From positions 15,795,298-15,859,297 of the forward strand of contig OX637342.1 of NCBI GenBank assembly GCA_951799405.1: DNA of 64,000 bases, written 5' to 3'. This DNA is from Agapetus fuscipes. Its lineage: Eukaryota > Arthropoda > Insecta > Trichoptera > Glossosomatidae. Each line of letters begins with the position of its first letter. Position 1 is the first letter of the stretch. Shown piece by piece: positions 44,732-54,672 of this stretch. The position numbers and the translations under genes were made by a program. The notes under the pieces are model-generated. The model saw only the letters and a program-made list of their open reading frames with translations. It did not search any database and was not told the origin of the DNA.

Positions 44732-45217
44732 TTGGTTAATATAAGTACCAGTGTAAAATATGTTTTGATTGCTGTGATTATTATTTATTGTTTAGAGTTT
44801 TCGACATGTTTTGGTGAAGAAAAAAGGCCTTGTTACAAGATCGCTTTTAATCCGCGTCTTGTCGGTTATTGGAACCACCTTGAAATTTCCCAAATCAAAT
44901 CGATAATTCTCACAGCCACCAGTTTTCTTCTTCCTTCTTTCTGGTGTGTTGATAGGACAGAAGGATGTTCCTGTAAATCCCCATTTCCTTTTTGTGTTCC
45001 CATAACATTTTCAATTTTCTTAATGGCCAAAGACCTGGTGTTGTGTGTGAAGACTGTTGTGTTGCTCCTGGTTTTTTCTTTCTTTATTTTTGTGAGAAAG
45101 GGGAATGTTATGTTATTTTATAATAACATTGAAAGAACAATCCCGAAGCGTGCAGTGTATGTTTGTGGGCCGAACGGAGCCGAACGGTCACGGAAGCGGC
45201 CGAACTGCACCGTATGA
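44732..45217 (+). CDS. Short hydrophobic frame before the 3' LTR (doubtful)
   Basis: A 161-codon open frame starts at TTG and runs into the 3' LTR. It has a hydrophobic N-terminal segment (VLIAVIIIYCLEFSTCF), a Cys-rich middle and a second hydrophobic stretch (VVLLLVFSFFIFV) followed by RKG just before the purine tract. That layout resembles the end of a membrane glycoprotein gene. There is no ATG start and no recognisable family, and chance is a real possibility. Confidence 0.15.
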   Translation: MVNISTSVKYVLIAVIIIYCLEFSTCFGEEKRPCYKIAFNPRLVGYWNHLEISQIKSIILTATSFLLPSFWCVDRTEGCSCKSPFPFCVPITFSIFLMAKDLVLCVKTVVLLLVFSFFIFVRKGNVMLFYNNIERTIPKRAVYVCGPNGAERSRKRPNCTV

Positions 45218-45733
45218 ACTAATCAGGCCGTCGTTCGTTAGTTCCTGGCGAGATGTGAAGTGAGTCAGACGTTAGCGACCAAGCACCAAGCGGTGCAAGA
45301 GGGGGCACTACAATGGAGCTCCCTCCCCCCCCATCTACTTGGATTTCCTGCCAGCAAGGCACCCGCCTTGTGGACCAGAGACATAGGAGCGCCCACCCAG
45401 GGGCTCCCACGTGTGGAGGACGTGTGAACCACCGCTAGCCTGGGGCGCTGCCCCAGGCCTTCCGTTTAGAACTCCAGCCAACGGAATAGGGAGTGTTCTG
45501 GTGACAACCTGTAGGTCTGGCCAATCCCTTATTTCCCCTTTCCCCCCCCCCCCATATTAGTACAGTAATAAACCCTTATTTGTTCATGTTAACTTTATCT
45601 TTTCATTATAAAACCCTTCCCAAGATACAAGTAAGCAATGCCAAAGAAAGAACCCCACGCCCTGAGAGTGATGCTGATGAGAGCTAGCCGGAAGTAAGTA
45701 TCCTGGTGATACCAAATCAATCGAAACATAACA
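45106..45733 (+). repeat. 3' LTR of non-autonomous element
   Basis: 628 bp, with no difference seen from 42261-42888. Confidence 0.9.
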
Positions 45734-45766
45734 TGGCGTATACGATAAACAAGAACTAAGGCAGCG

Positions 45767-45836
45767 CTTTATAAAAGATCGGTCACCAAAGGTCCATCCA
45801 GCCTTACAGCAACTGAGAATTGGCGCTTTCTTATGT
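45767..45836 (+). repeat. SINE B 3' part (split copy)
   Basis: Continuation of 41918-42050: GATCGGTCACCAAAGGTCC to GAGAATTGGCGCTTTCTT. The CTTT repeated at the boundary is the MITE duplication. Confidence 0.8.
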
Positions 45837-46092
45837 ATTTACCTCATTTAAAAAAAAGACGTACTTTTACGCACGCACGCACGATAAACGTAAGTTTTGT
45901 TCGACAGAGATGAAGGCGTCATGTGAGTTACATTAACAAGTTCATTTGTTGATTTTTTTTTAAATATTTCTTATCTTCTCGTTTACGATTTCAATTTTTT
46001 CTCAGATTGACCACCACGGTACTACCTACTTAATGTGTTTTTTTAATCAGACGTTAATTTCAATAGCTTTCGATTGAATCGTTGGCATCTTG

Positions 46093-46378
46093 TACCGGTC
46101 CGTAGTCCGTAGTGGCAACACTTCGGACTCGTAAATGGAAGGTTGTGGATTCGGATCCCGGCGGAGCACAAAATATACCATTCATATTTCGAATGTGCTC
46201 TTCGCTGAGTTGAAAAATTCATAAACCTTTACCAAAGACCGGTAACTGAAAGGTCCATCCAACCTTACAACAACTGGGTCTTGCTTGAGAATTGGCGCTT
46301 TCTAGAGCGACGACCAAGCTCGCAGAGGGCTCTTGAGGTGTGATACACACAAAAACAGCGCTCACCAAATAAATCATC
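46093..46378 (+). repeat. SINE B, full length
   Basis: The head TACCGGTCCGTAGTCCGTAG, B box GGATTCGGATCCC and the complete body run to CTCACCAAATAAATCATCCT and an ATT tail. Confidence 0.85.
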
Positions 46379-46617
46379 CTAATATTATTATTATTTCGTG
46401 TGTATACTTTGTATAACTTCACTATTTACTCGAAAAAAAAAACATACAAAGTCTATTTACTCAAAATCTGTCAAAGTTTTGGTCGTTGTTACAAGTTAAA
46501 CCTTAGACAAAGAAACGAAGATTTCTGTGGTTGGATAAAAACAAAACATTTACTTTAGGATGATATTCATTTCCTTAATGCTCCATACAAAAGACTTAAT
46601 CCCTTGCAATAACATTA

Positions 46618-46745
46618 TATCGAGTGGGCCAGTGGCTGAGTGTGCAGACTGCTACGCTGGTGGTCGTTGGTTCGAGTCTGAGACGGCGCCTGAATATGCC
46701 AAAACATCCGGGCTATTATACAGTCATTAAAAGTTAGCAAAAACT
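46618..46745 (+). repeat. tRNA-like repeat head
   Basis: GGGCCAGTGGCTGAGTGTGC resembles a tRNA A box and GGTTCGAGTCTGAG a B box, with a T-rich tail. The acceptor arms do not pair, so this is a tRNA-derived SINE-like sequence rather than a tRNA gene. Confidence 0.4.
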
Positions 46746-46834
46746 TTGCTATGTTTATATTTTCTCTACTCTGCTCACTCTTTCATTCAGTCCATTTTTG
46801 TACCTACTTGTGCTCTTAATATAAAACATAATCT

Positions 46835-47175
46835 CAAATCTAAATCTAAATCTAAGCTGCAAAGATATGTATCATTTTAGATTCATATTAATTGCATTCC
46901 CACAAGCAGACACGCATAATTTCGCGCTCACACATGCCGCATGTGGACCTACCCAATCTCAAATGAACATAAGCCCTGCAACTCTTGCCGACCTTCCCTG
47001 AAACAGGGGTGACATTGGCAAAGTGAACCATTTTCACCTCAATTTCGTCTATATCTATAATCTAAGTTGCAAAGATATATAACATGAAACGATTCATATA
47101 AAATGCATTCCCATAAGCAGACACGAATAAGTTCATGTTTACACAAGCCGCATGTGGACTAACAACGTAAAAATC
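46835..47175 (-). repeat. Two consecutive family C fragments
   Basis: A partial copy (46835-47035, AATCTAAATCTAAATCTAAG tail at left) is followed by a second tail-end fragment (47050-47175). Both are in the same orientation as the tandem array units. Confidence 0.65.
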
Positions 47176-47212
47176 AGAAAGATCATCTACAAGAGCGATT
47201 TTTCAGATTATC

Positions 47213-47990
47213 CATTTTTTTCTTGTCAGGAGGTCTGGTCCACTCTATTTTTCTTTTTGCTGCTGAGACATGTACCATAAAACCGGCAGAAAGGATAAAA
47301 ATTCTTGATTTAGAAATGTGGTGCTGCGAGCGCATGCTGCGAATCCCATGGACGGCTAGACGCACCAATGAGTCCATTCGTCGAGAGCTACGTTTGGATG
47401 GCTTGACTCTGGCCAATATATGTACACACTGTATTCTTCAGTGGTATTCAATGTGGTCCGCTCAATAAAGGTCAACAGACTGCTTTGGCTGGGGCACATT
47501 CAGCGAATGGACCATCGGAGCCTGGAGAAGACGATTGTGATGACGAACCTGGAGGGACGCCGGACAGTGGGAAGACCACGTTCAAGATGGCTGGATGAAC
47601 TGGTGGCGGATTGCCGTGCAGTGGGAATGTGGGACTGGAGGAGGAAGACGTTGGATAGACATCGCTGACAGCAGTTGCTGAGGGAGGCCAAGACCCACCC
47701 CGGGTTGTCGTGCCAATGATGATGATGATGATGACTGTATTCTTCAGTTCTTCGGACATGTTGCCCGTGGCAATGAGAATAGCCTGAAATGATTGGTTGT
47801 GATTGGTGGCTTTAAGGGGAAGAGAGAAAGAGGAAGATCCGATCAAGTGAAGACGGCAGCAGGCACCTCGGGGGTTGGAGCGCTACGAGCAGCGCAGTCA
47901 ACAGAGAACTGGAGAAGAGTGGTTGCTTCCACGAGGGTCACAACCCTCTTTTTGCAGTTGCTGGTCCTCTGGCCTGGAACCACCTACCAC
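47213..47990 (+). mobile_element. LINE ORF tail interrupted by another LINE
   Basis: The outer fragment reads FLFAAETCTIKPAERIKILD, then EMWCCERMLRIPWTARRTNE and SIRREL. It resumes after the insertion with GGFKGKRERGR and TENWRRVVA. This is the C-terminal region after the reverse transcriptase that is common in insect LINEs ('AETWT...EMWCWRRMLRIPWT.RRTN'). A second element (47443-47733) sits within it. Confidence 0.7.
47443..47733 (+). mobile_element. 5'-truncated RTE-like LINE insertion
   Basis: The insertion reads VNRLLWLGHIQRMDHRSLEK, then GRRTVGRPRSRWLDELVADC and a stop, and ends in a (GAT)n tail. The 15-bp target ACTGTATTCTTCAGT lies on both sides (47428-47442, 47734-47748). A short-repeat tail, 5' truncation and a target duplication are typical of RTE-type retrotransposition. 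Confidence 0.85.
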
Positions 47991-48577
47991 ATAATGTGAG
48001 AGAGGTAGAGGACCATGTAAAGTTCCGGAATGCACTGAAAACAAGCAAATTTCTGGCATCACATGCACAAGCGCCCTTGGAGTGACTACATCACGAAATG
48101 GCGCTATAAAGAAATCATCAACTCATCATCATATTAAGATTAAGAAGAATCCATGTTTTTATTGAATAAAACACATAAATGTAAATCAATTGCCACGATA
48201 ATTCACCCATTTTTACCAATGACACGGTAACTTCCGTAGAGCAAGATAAATGTTCAATAAATTAATTTCACCCGGTTCATAATTTTTTTTGTTGTTCCCT
48301 ATACATCAAAATGGGGATGCAATTTAACCCTTTTTTAACCCGAGACGAATAAAATTGATTTCGTCACGGCTTAGAAGTGTTAGTCACGGTTTTTTTTATG
48401 TGCTAGATAAAGTAGGGAAAAATGGTTCAAAAATATATTTACTTGTATGTACCTGTATGTTGTTTAATTCAAACAGGATATCTTGAGGTATTTTAAGATT
48501 CAAATGAAACAAAACGCACCTTCCGTTTTATAGTAATTTACATGTTGAATAGGTGCCTATTCTAAAATATATCATCT

Positions 48578-49008
48578 TTAATCTAAGTTGCAAAGATATA
48601 GTGACATTTAAGGTTCATATCAATGCAAGCCCACAAGCAAGCACATGTAAGTTTGCGCCAGGGGCGTGCATCCCATACAGGCGCATGCGCCTAATAGGTA
48701 GGCAACATTTAAGCTTGATATTCAGATTTAAATGCAAAATTGAAGTTCAATTGGAGCCATCGTTAGCACTTCAGTCAATTTCAAATGAGTTTTTTTAAAC
48801 TAATGGGAGAAAATATTTTTCCTGAAATGTATTTGGCTATGCACGCGCCTGGTTCGCGCTGTAAACATGCTACATGTGTACATAGAAAATAAGCCAAATC
48901 TTACATGAACCTTGCAACTCTTGCAGCCTTTCCCTGAAAACGGAATTGCATTAGCAAAAGTCAACCAAGTTTTTACAGCATGGGAGTTCAGCCTCATATC
49001 AACCTATT
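48578..49008 (-). repeat. Family C copy split by MITE D and bounded by the hAT
   Basis: The pieces 48578-48658 and 48852-49008 form one family C copy (AATCTAAGTTGCAAAGATAT to CATATCAACCTATTAG). The last few bases continue after the hAT at 53781. Confidence 0.8.
48659..48851. mobile_element. hAT-type MITE D, 193 bp
   Basis: The ends CAGGGGCGTGCATCC and CAGGCGCGTGCATAG are inverted. Flanks GTTTGCGC and GTTCGCGC form an 8-bp duplication with one change; other family C copies read GTTCGCGC here, so the left flank mutated. It is non-coding. Confidence 0.85.
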
Positions 49009-49028
49009 AGTAGGGACTGGAAAATAGC

Positions 49029-49155
49029 GGTGTTATTTTTTGCTGATTTCGGTGTTATTTTTTGAGAAATGCGGTGTTATTTTTTATCAAAAACAGGGAA
49101 ATTCGGTGTTATTTTTGATCAAAAACAGGGAAGTTCGGTGTTATTTTTTGGCGTT
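49029..49155. repeat. hAT left subterminal repeats
   Basis: Five copies of CGGTGTTATTTTTTG-like units follow the left TIR at spacings of about 22-33 bp. Arrays of this kind near hAT ends commonly bind transposase. Confidence 0.75.
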
Positions 49156-49351
49156 GATTTGATCAAAATGAGGGTTGATATAATTGTAAAACAATGGATA
49201 TTACTAATATTTACAATTTATTATAAAAACAATGAAATTTACATACAAAAACAAAGAATTAAAAACATCTGAATCAAAAGGAGTACATTGATTTAAAAAA
49301 GTTTTAATACTTCAATATTACACCAAATACCCTGCAACATACTTAAATAAA

Positions 49352-50736
49352 TTAATTTTCAAAATTAAAAATTGCCATTGTTGACAGATTGTCTTGGTTG
49401 AGGTTCCTTCTTGGATCTGTTAACACAGTATTGTACGAAGAGAGGAACCTCTCGGAGTCTACATTAGAGCAAGGCATCCAAATCGCTTCCAAACAATGAT
49501 TTGCAAAATCATTGTTCGTTACCTTGAGCGATTCAAACACCTTGATGACATCAATTTTGACTCCCGAAGCAATCTGTCTCTCAATTAATTTCTTATAATT
49601 ATGATACCCCGTTGTTAGCGTCTCAACACTTAATTCGTTGAAAATAAATTTTAGTTGAGACACTAACGCAGGGGTTATTTCTGAGGATATGACCACTTGT
49701 GGACACAAAACTGTCAGGTCCTCATAACTTTTTTTATTGGGATCATTTTGGATTAGATCCCTAATTTTTTGAAGGGCCTTCTCCCCAGTTTGCTTAAGGC
49801 GTACTTGGGAGTCATCATTAACTCTCTTAATGGCGGTTTGAGTTTTGTCGTAAAATACACCATTTACGACGTGACTCAAACCGCCTTTGATTTCCTCAAG
49901 TACGCCAACCAACTGGAGCGAGGTTGGATATGAGGACCCTTCCAAATATTTTATTGTTTCTACAATTTTTGTACAGTGCTCGAGCACAAAAGTAGCCTGA
50001 CATTCTGTTATCAGAATTTCTTCCGATGTCAGGCCGGTAAAAAATTCTAGTCCACAATTATGTATTCCTGTGAGTTCATCAGTCTTGCAGAACTCAATAA
50101 TGTCCCTAAAATATTCTGCCAGGTAGAACGCACTCTTAAACCATGAGTTCCACCTGGTTATTACGGGGACTGGAAAAATGGGGCAGTCCACTCCCCGTCT
50201 TTGTTTTAAAAAGGAAGAGAATAAATGCTTCCTCTTCCTTGTATTCAAAAAAAGTGATTTTGTTTTGCAGACTGCATTATTGAGTTCTGCAAGCTCTTTC
50301 ATGAATATATTTCCCACTAAATTTAACTTATGTGCCCAGCACTGTACATGGGACAAATGCTCCCCAACAACAATTTTTAGTGTGTCAACACATTTGGTCA
50401 TATACCTCGCCGAATCTGTAACAATGCTTCTAACATTATTGTATTCAATATTATATAGTTTGAGGGCATCGATAATTGCCCTCACACAATTAGTGGCATT
50501 GGCTGCCTCTAAAAATTGCACACCCGCAACATGGATTTCCGTGCATGTATTTATTGCATTCATGCATCTAAATAAAATAACGAAAACACAACGCCCAACA
50601 GCATCCGTCGTTTCGTCACAGTAAACATCAATCTTCTTGTTGAGGAGCTTGTTTTTCACTTGGATGATCCTGTCTGCGGCTACTGCTCCAACATATTTCT
50701 CCCGCAACGTTTTAGTGCACGGCAAGTCACCAGCAC
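49352..50736 (-). CDS. hAT transposase, exon 2
   Basis: The second exon supplies residues ~122-582 of the transposase. It starts at a strong acceptor (TTTTCCAG^GTGCTGG). Features: DVYCDETTDAVG with a candidate first catalytic Asp near residue 162; IVTDSARYM; HVQCWAHKLNLV; RWNSWFKSA; and a C-terminal dimerisation segment (WMPCSNVDSERFLSSYNTVL, DPRRNLNQDN). These motifs are typical of hAT enzymes, which cut and paste DNA through an RNase H-like fold. There are no internal stops. Confidence 0.9.
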
Positions 50737-50821
50737 CTGGAAAACATACAACACCATAGTATTAATTACATTAATCGATGAGATAGTAGTTCCGGGGTAT
50801 AACTCACCAGTAAGATAGGTC

Positions 50822-51118
50822 ATAGTTAAGTGGTTAACACTGCAGACTATAGCAAGTTTAAAGAAATTGCAAGGTCATGGGTTCCATTCCCAGCGGAGCA
50901 CAGAATATTTATCATTTATATTTAAATATGCTTTTATTAGCTGGGTTGAAAAAATGCATCTGCCTTTACCTAAAACCAGTCATTTAAAGTCCATCCTGAC
51001 TTACAGCAACTGGTCCTTGCTTGAATATTGGCGCTTTCTATAATGGTGACCTAGCCTGCAGAGGGCTCTTTCGGTGTGACACACACATAAACAGCGCTCA
51101 CCAAATGAATCATCTGAA
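50822..51118 (+). repeat. SINE B inside the transposase intron
   Basis: Diverged copy (GTCATAGTTAAGTGGTTAAC head, B box GGGTTCCATTCCC, 3' end CTCACCAAATGAATCATC) lying in the 475-bp intron, opposite in strand to the gene. Confidence 0.75.
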
Positions 51119-51211
51119 TATAATACTTAAAATATTTTTTAACTTGATACATTCACTGAAGAGGAAAATACTAGTATTTTAAACCCAGCTAAAATATATG
51201 TAGGTACATAC

Positions 51212-51575
51212 CTTGCATATTTTGGTGCATCCAGTCTCTGAAATGAGGGTTATCCAATTTCTCCAAAGGGATGTTGGCTTTTATGAAAGCCTCAACTGTG
51301 CTCTTGGCCAATCCAGCAACAGCTTCACTCCTTGAAGTATTTTCCTTCATCGATGTCAGGATTGAAGTCTGCTTGGATGATCCAGGACAGTTCAGCTTGT
51401 CTTTCATTTTCCTGTGCTTTGCACCTTGCACATGTTTTTCGCAGGAATCCTTTCTCTCCCACGAAACTGTTGCGTTGCATAAGCGACACATGACAACTTT
51501 GTCATCCACTGCATAAAAACCATGCACAGTAAACTGTGAAGCCCGAACGTATGCTGATATTTCTACTTTAGGCAT
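51212..51575 (-). CDS. hAT transposase, exon 1
   Basis: Begins with ATG (MPKVEISAYV) and has a C2H2 zinc finger (C30, C33, H48, H54: CRLCNATVSWERKDSC, EKHVQGAKH) like those of DNA-binding N-termini in hAT/BED proteins. It ends at a strong donor (ATGCAAG^GTATGTACC, 51212) after 121 codons plus one base. Joining to exon 2 keeps the frame, for a predicted 582 residues in total. The intron is 475 bp. Confidence 0.85.
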
Positions 51576-51599
51576 CTTGAAAATACTACAATACTTTCA

Positions 51600-52010
51600 C
51601 AAAAAAAAGTGTCTTCTCACAATACAAAATAATACAACTGGGTGTCCTGTCACAAAACCAAATTCACTCAAAGATCGTGTCCTGTCGCAATATTAAATAA
51701 AAACGTATTAAGTGTCCTGTCACACAATTAAATTCACTCAAAGATAGTGTCCTGTCACAATTTGAAGAAAAAAAAACGTATTAAGTGTCCTGTCATACAA
51801 TAAAATTCACTCAAAGATAGTGTCCTGTCACACTATTGAAAAAAAACGTATTAAGTGTCCTGTCACACAATAAAATTCACTCAAAGATAGTGTCCTGTCA
51901 CAATATTGAAAAAAAAACGTATTAAATGTCCAGCCACACAACAAAATTCACTCCAAAAGTTTCCTGTCACGATATTGTGAAAAAAACGCATTACGGTCCG
52001 TGTCACAGCA
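51600..52010. repeat. 65-bp tandem array in the hAT
   Basis: About six units, each with two copies of GTGTCCTGTCACA, separated by AATAAAATTCACTCAAAGAT and AAAAAAACGTATTAA. It lies just upstream of the transposase start codon, where promoter or protein-binding repeats would be expected. Confidence 0.8.
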
Positions 52011-52724
52011 AAAATACAATAAACTATATTATTGAAATAGGCACTCAAACAAACTCCATCGATGAAATGCTCACTGTAACTCAAATTCAGTAATTCGCGA
52101 ATTCGTTGTTAAGGTTAGCACGTGTTTAGCAACACAGAGTATGTTAGCTGTCAACCACAGAGTATATAGGTACTTAGAGAAGCTACTCTATGGCTTAGGG
52201 GTAGGTACGTACTTCGAAACCCCCCTTCCTCGCCTTCTTACTTCCCTTCCATACATTCTGCGTATTGGACTATGATCTTGTATGCATGTGTGTATTATAC
52301 ACGCGGCACGCGGGTACACTCACACCACTATAATCATATATTATTATCTGCCATGATATTATTTATTAATATTATTATTATTGCTTTAAAGCTATCAAAA
52401 TAAAACACTTGTATTTTGCACAATATTTATTTATTCTAGAAAGATTAGTCATACAATCACAAAAATACACACTGTGTAAAGAAAAAAATAAATAAAAAAA
52501 CCTCAATGTAATAAACACAAATGATATGGCAAAAATAAATTTAGTAGGTAAACAATCAAATAGGCACCTGTCTATATTGTCAAGGACACTGGCATTCTGT
52601 ACTATTTCTTGCAAAAGTTTTGGATCCCTGATGATTGTCCCCTGATGATGGCCTGAGGACCGGAAATATTTATAATATGAAATCTATACACTTTAATTTC
52701 ACTTTCTTCGGCTCATCAGCCGAC

Positions 52725-52975
52725 AGCCTTCAAGGCTCAGGGACACCTGCACCACTCTGCGTTGTGCTGCTTCCCTCCATGGTCGCCTCACTCCCAAAAC
52801 TTCGGCGTTGGCTTCGACGTTCTCTGCCCACCGCATCCTTGGACGTCCAAGTGATTAACACCTGAGGGGGCACCATCCAAGACAGTTCTGATGATCCTGG
52901 AGTCTTCTGCACATGCTACGTGTCCGGCCACTGGAGTCTTCTTGATTTCATTACTCTCTGCACTCTTCAATAATA
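52725..52975 (-). mobile_element. LINE C-terminal fragment in the hAT
   Basis: The minus strand encodes a tail with GSEATMEGS and ends with TTGAAGG, related to the tails at 2907-3190 and 21440-21760. It is a passenger fragment in the hAT 5' region. Confidence 0.45.
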
Positions 52976-53635
52976 GTGAAAATAAAACAGTTAATTTCAA
53001 ATACGCTTGACCGCTTGACGTTTGAGGCCGACTGGCGCCAAGCAGGCGTGTGGGGTGGTTATGGCTGTTATCGCTGCGCAAATCCTACACACAGTTCAAC
53101 CATCATTATAAAATATTTTTTCATCAGTTTTTTTTTAATAAAAAATGAGCAATTTAATAAATACTAAACAAAATAAAGTTTATTGGCGCTTAAACTCTTT
53201 TTTTACATGAATAACAGTAAATATAAATTATTAATTCAAATTTATTTACGCTCATTCTGATTTCAGTTTAAAAAACGACCTCTTCCCCTTCCTCCTTCCT
53301 CATAACCATACATTCCGCGTACCATAGATCGATTACAATATGGCTTCCGAATTATAAAACAGGGTAACCAGTAGCAAAATACTTGTGAACGGGGTCTGCT
53401 GTCAACTGCGCAGTCAAGGTGGCCAACGGGTTTGATTGGTATGAAGTTGGCAACGCTTACACCAAACAACCATAGACTTTTTTATTTTAAGTAGGTACCT
53501 AAATGTCAATGCACCTAAATGTTGTACCTAAATGTCATTCTATCACAATAGAAATGTGCATAATGAAGAAGAAAATTCCAAAGATTAGGTACGATTGTTC
53601 AAATATGTTGTAAAACTTCGCACAATTCCTTCAAA

Positions 53636-53765
53636 AAATACAAAAATTCGCGATATTTGCGTAAAACCTAAAATTTCGCGTTATTTGCGTAAAACCTCAA
53701 ATTTCGCGTTATTTTCGTAAAAATCCCAAAATTCGCGAATAAATTCGTTTTATCGCGATCGCGAA
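53636..53765. repeat. hAT right subterminal repeats
   Basis: Four diverged copies of TTCGCGTTATTTGCGTAAAA precede the right TIR. They share CG.GTTATTT with the left-end repeats, in the same rather than inverted orientation. Confidence 0.65.
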
Positions 53766-53989
53766 ATTTTCCAGTCCCTACCTATTAGTCAAAAAAACCT
53801 TCTCAATACAACTTGAGTTATAGGATAGAGATGGGTGATGCACTATTTGCATTATTAGATACATTTATGAATGGTAGTGGATATTCGCACAAACCGTTGT
53901 GCCAATAAGATGGGAATGGCTATTCGCCCAATTGATCCGTGAACGGAACAAATTGATCCGTGAACAGAACGCGCGTCCCCCACCTACCC

Positions 53990-54495
53990 CCCTCACCCCA
54001 CACACGTGACGTCACACAAACACGACCACGCGGCATAGGAAGGATCATATTTTGTTCCTCATTTTATTGCTTTAAAACGTGTAAAGAAACTAGTAAAAAG
54101 TGAAGCGGTGAAATAAAAGGCTGCTGATTTGTTCTAACAGGTATGTTTTTCATTCGCAAATGCTGATGTATTACTCATATTCGTCTATATTGAAATATAA
54201 AATGTATTTTACCTGTCACGATGCATCCCTTTTCTCATCGCTTGCTGTTCATGCATTAATTTTGAAATGCCTTTTGATTTTCAGGTATTTGACAATGTCC
54301 GAGTCAGATGGAGCCTGGCCTCATGAGGGACAGAAATTATCAACTTTCGCCGAGTTCAGAAAGGCGTGGACAAACATTGATCTCTCACAATGGGAACCAG
54401 CTGCCCTTCCGAATAGATTGGGTGCCTTAAAAAGACTCGTTGGTCCACAAGCACGTCAAATACACGTGCAAGCTTGGCGGAATCAAGAGGATTGA
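53990..54495 (+). CDS. Possible small spliced gene of unknown function
   Basis: A CRE-like ACGTGACGTCA (about 54004) precedes a non-coding exon ending at CTAACAG^GTATGTTTTT. A 144-bp intron (54141-54284) ends in TTGATTTTCAG. An ATG follows 10 bases later (54295) in good context (GACAATGTCC) and opens a 66-residue frame (MSESDGAWPHEGQKLSTFAE ... QAWRNQED) with a stop at 54493-54495. I do not recognise the protein. It could be the 5' end of a decayed transposon gene, as no clear continuation was found. Confidence 0.3.
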
Positions 54496-54672
54496 AAGTG
54501 GTCGAGGCATTCACCCGCCACAATCGTACGTATTATCACTCTAAAGATGTGTAAACTATTCTATAAGTCAGGCATGTCTAACTCAAATGGTATTGCAGGC
54601 CACATGATCTATTTTGTACTACATTCAGGGCCGCATGGTTGGACTGTACAAAGAAATACTAAAATACAATAT

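Larger units (their letters stand above)
42261..45733 (+). mobile_element. Non-autonomous LTR retrotransposon, identical LTRs
   Basis: Two 628-bp LTRs (42261-42888, 45106-45733) look identical, including two poly-C runs. They start TGTTATGTTATTTTATAATA and end GAAACATAACA. TGGC flanks both sides. A primer-binding-like sequence (TGGCGCATCCAACTGGGAT) follows the first LTR after one base, and a purine tract (GAGAAAGGGGAA) precedes the second. The 2.2-kb interior lacks gag, protease, reverse transcriptase and integrase, so movement must depend on a helper element. Confidence 0.9.
42051..45766. mobile_element. MITE split by an LTR element
   Basis: The ends CGCTCCCCCAGTTCTTGTTT (left) and CGCTGCCTTAGTTCTTGTTT (right, reverse complement) are inverted and flanked by CTTT (42047-42050, 45767-45770). 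Without the LTR element (42261-45733) the MITE is about 243 bp, matching the 255-bp copy at 38838-39092. The 4-bp duplication is consistent between the two copies. I do not assign a superfamily. Confidence 0.8.
49011..53780 (-). mobile_element. hAT transposon, complete, 4.77 kb
   Basis: 15-bp perfect inverted ends (TAGGGACTGGAAAAT) are flanked by a perfect 8-bp duplication CCTATTAG (49003-49010, 53781-53788). Inside, on the minus strand, lies a two-exon transposase (51575-51212 and 50736-49352). Direct subterminal repeats lie near both ends and a 65-bp tandem array sits upstream of the gene. A SINE B is present in the intron and a LINE scrap (52725-52975) lies in the 5' half. The coding frame and ends look intact, so the element may be mobile or recently so. 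Confidence 0.95.

Noticed and set aside
46618..46690. tRNA gene with good A- and B-box-like sequences
   Set aside because: No 7-bp acceptor stem and no proper anticodon arm, so it is annotated as a tRNA-like repeat.
47472..47846. 124-residue minus-strand frame
   Set aside because: It is antisense to the LINE fragments and consists of low-complexity Ser/Pro/Ile runs from the (GAT)n tail.
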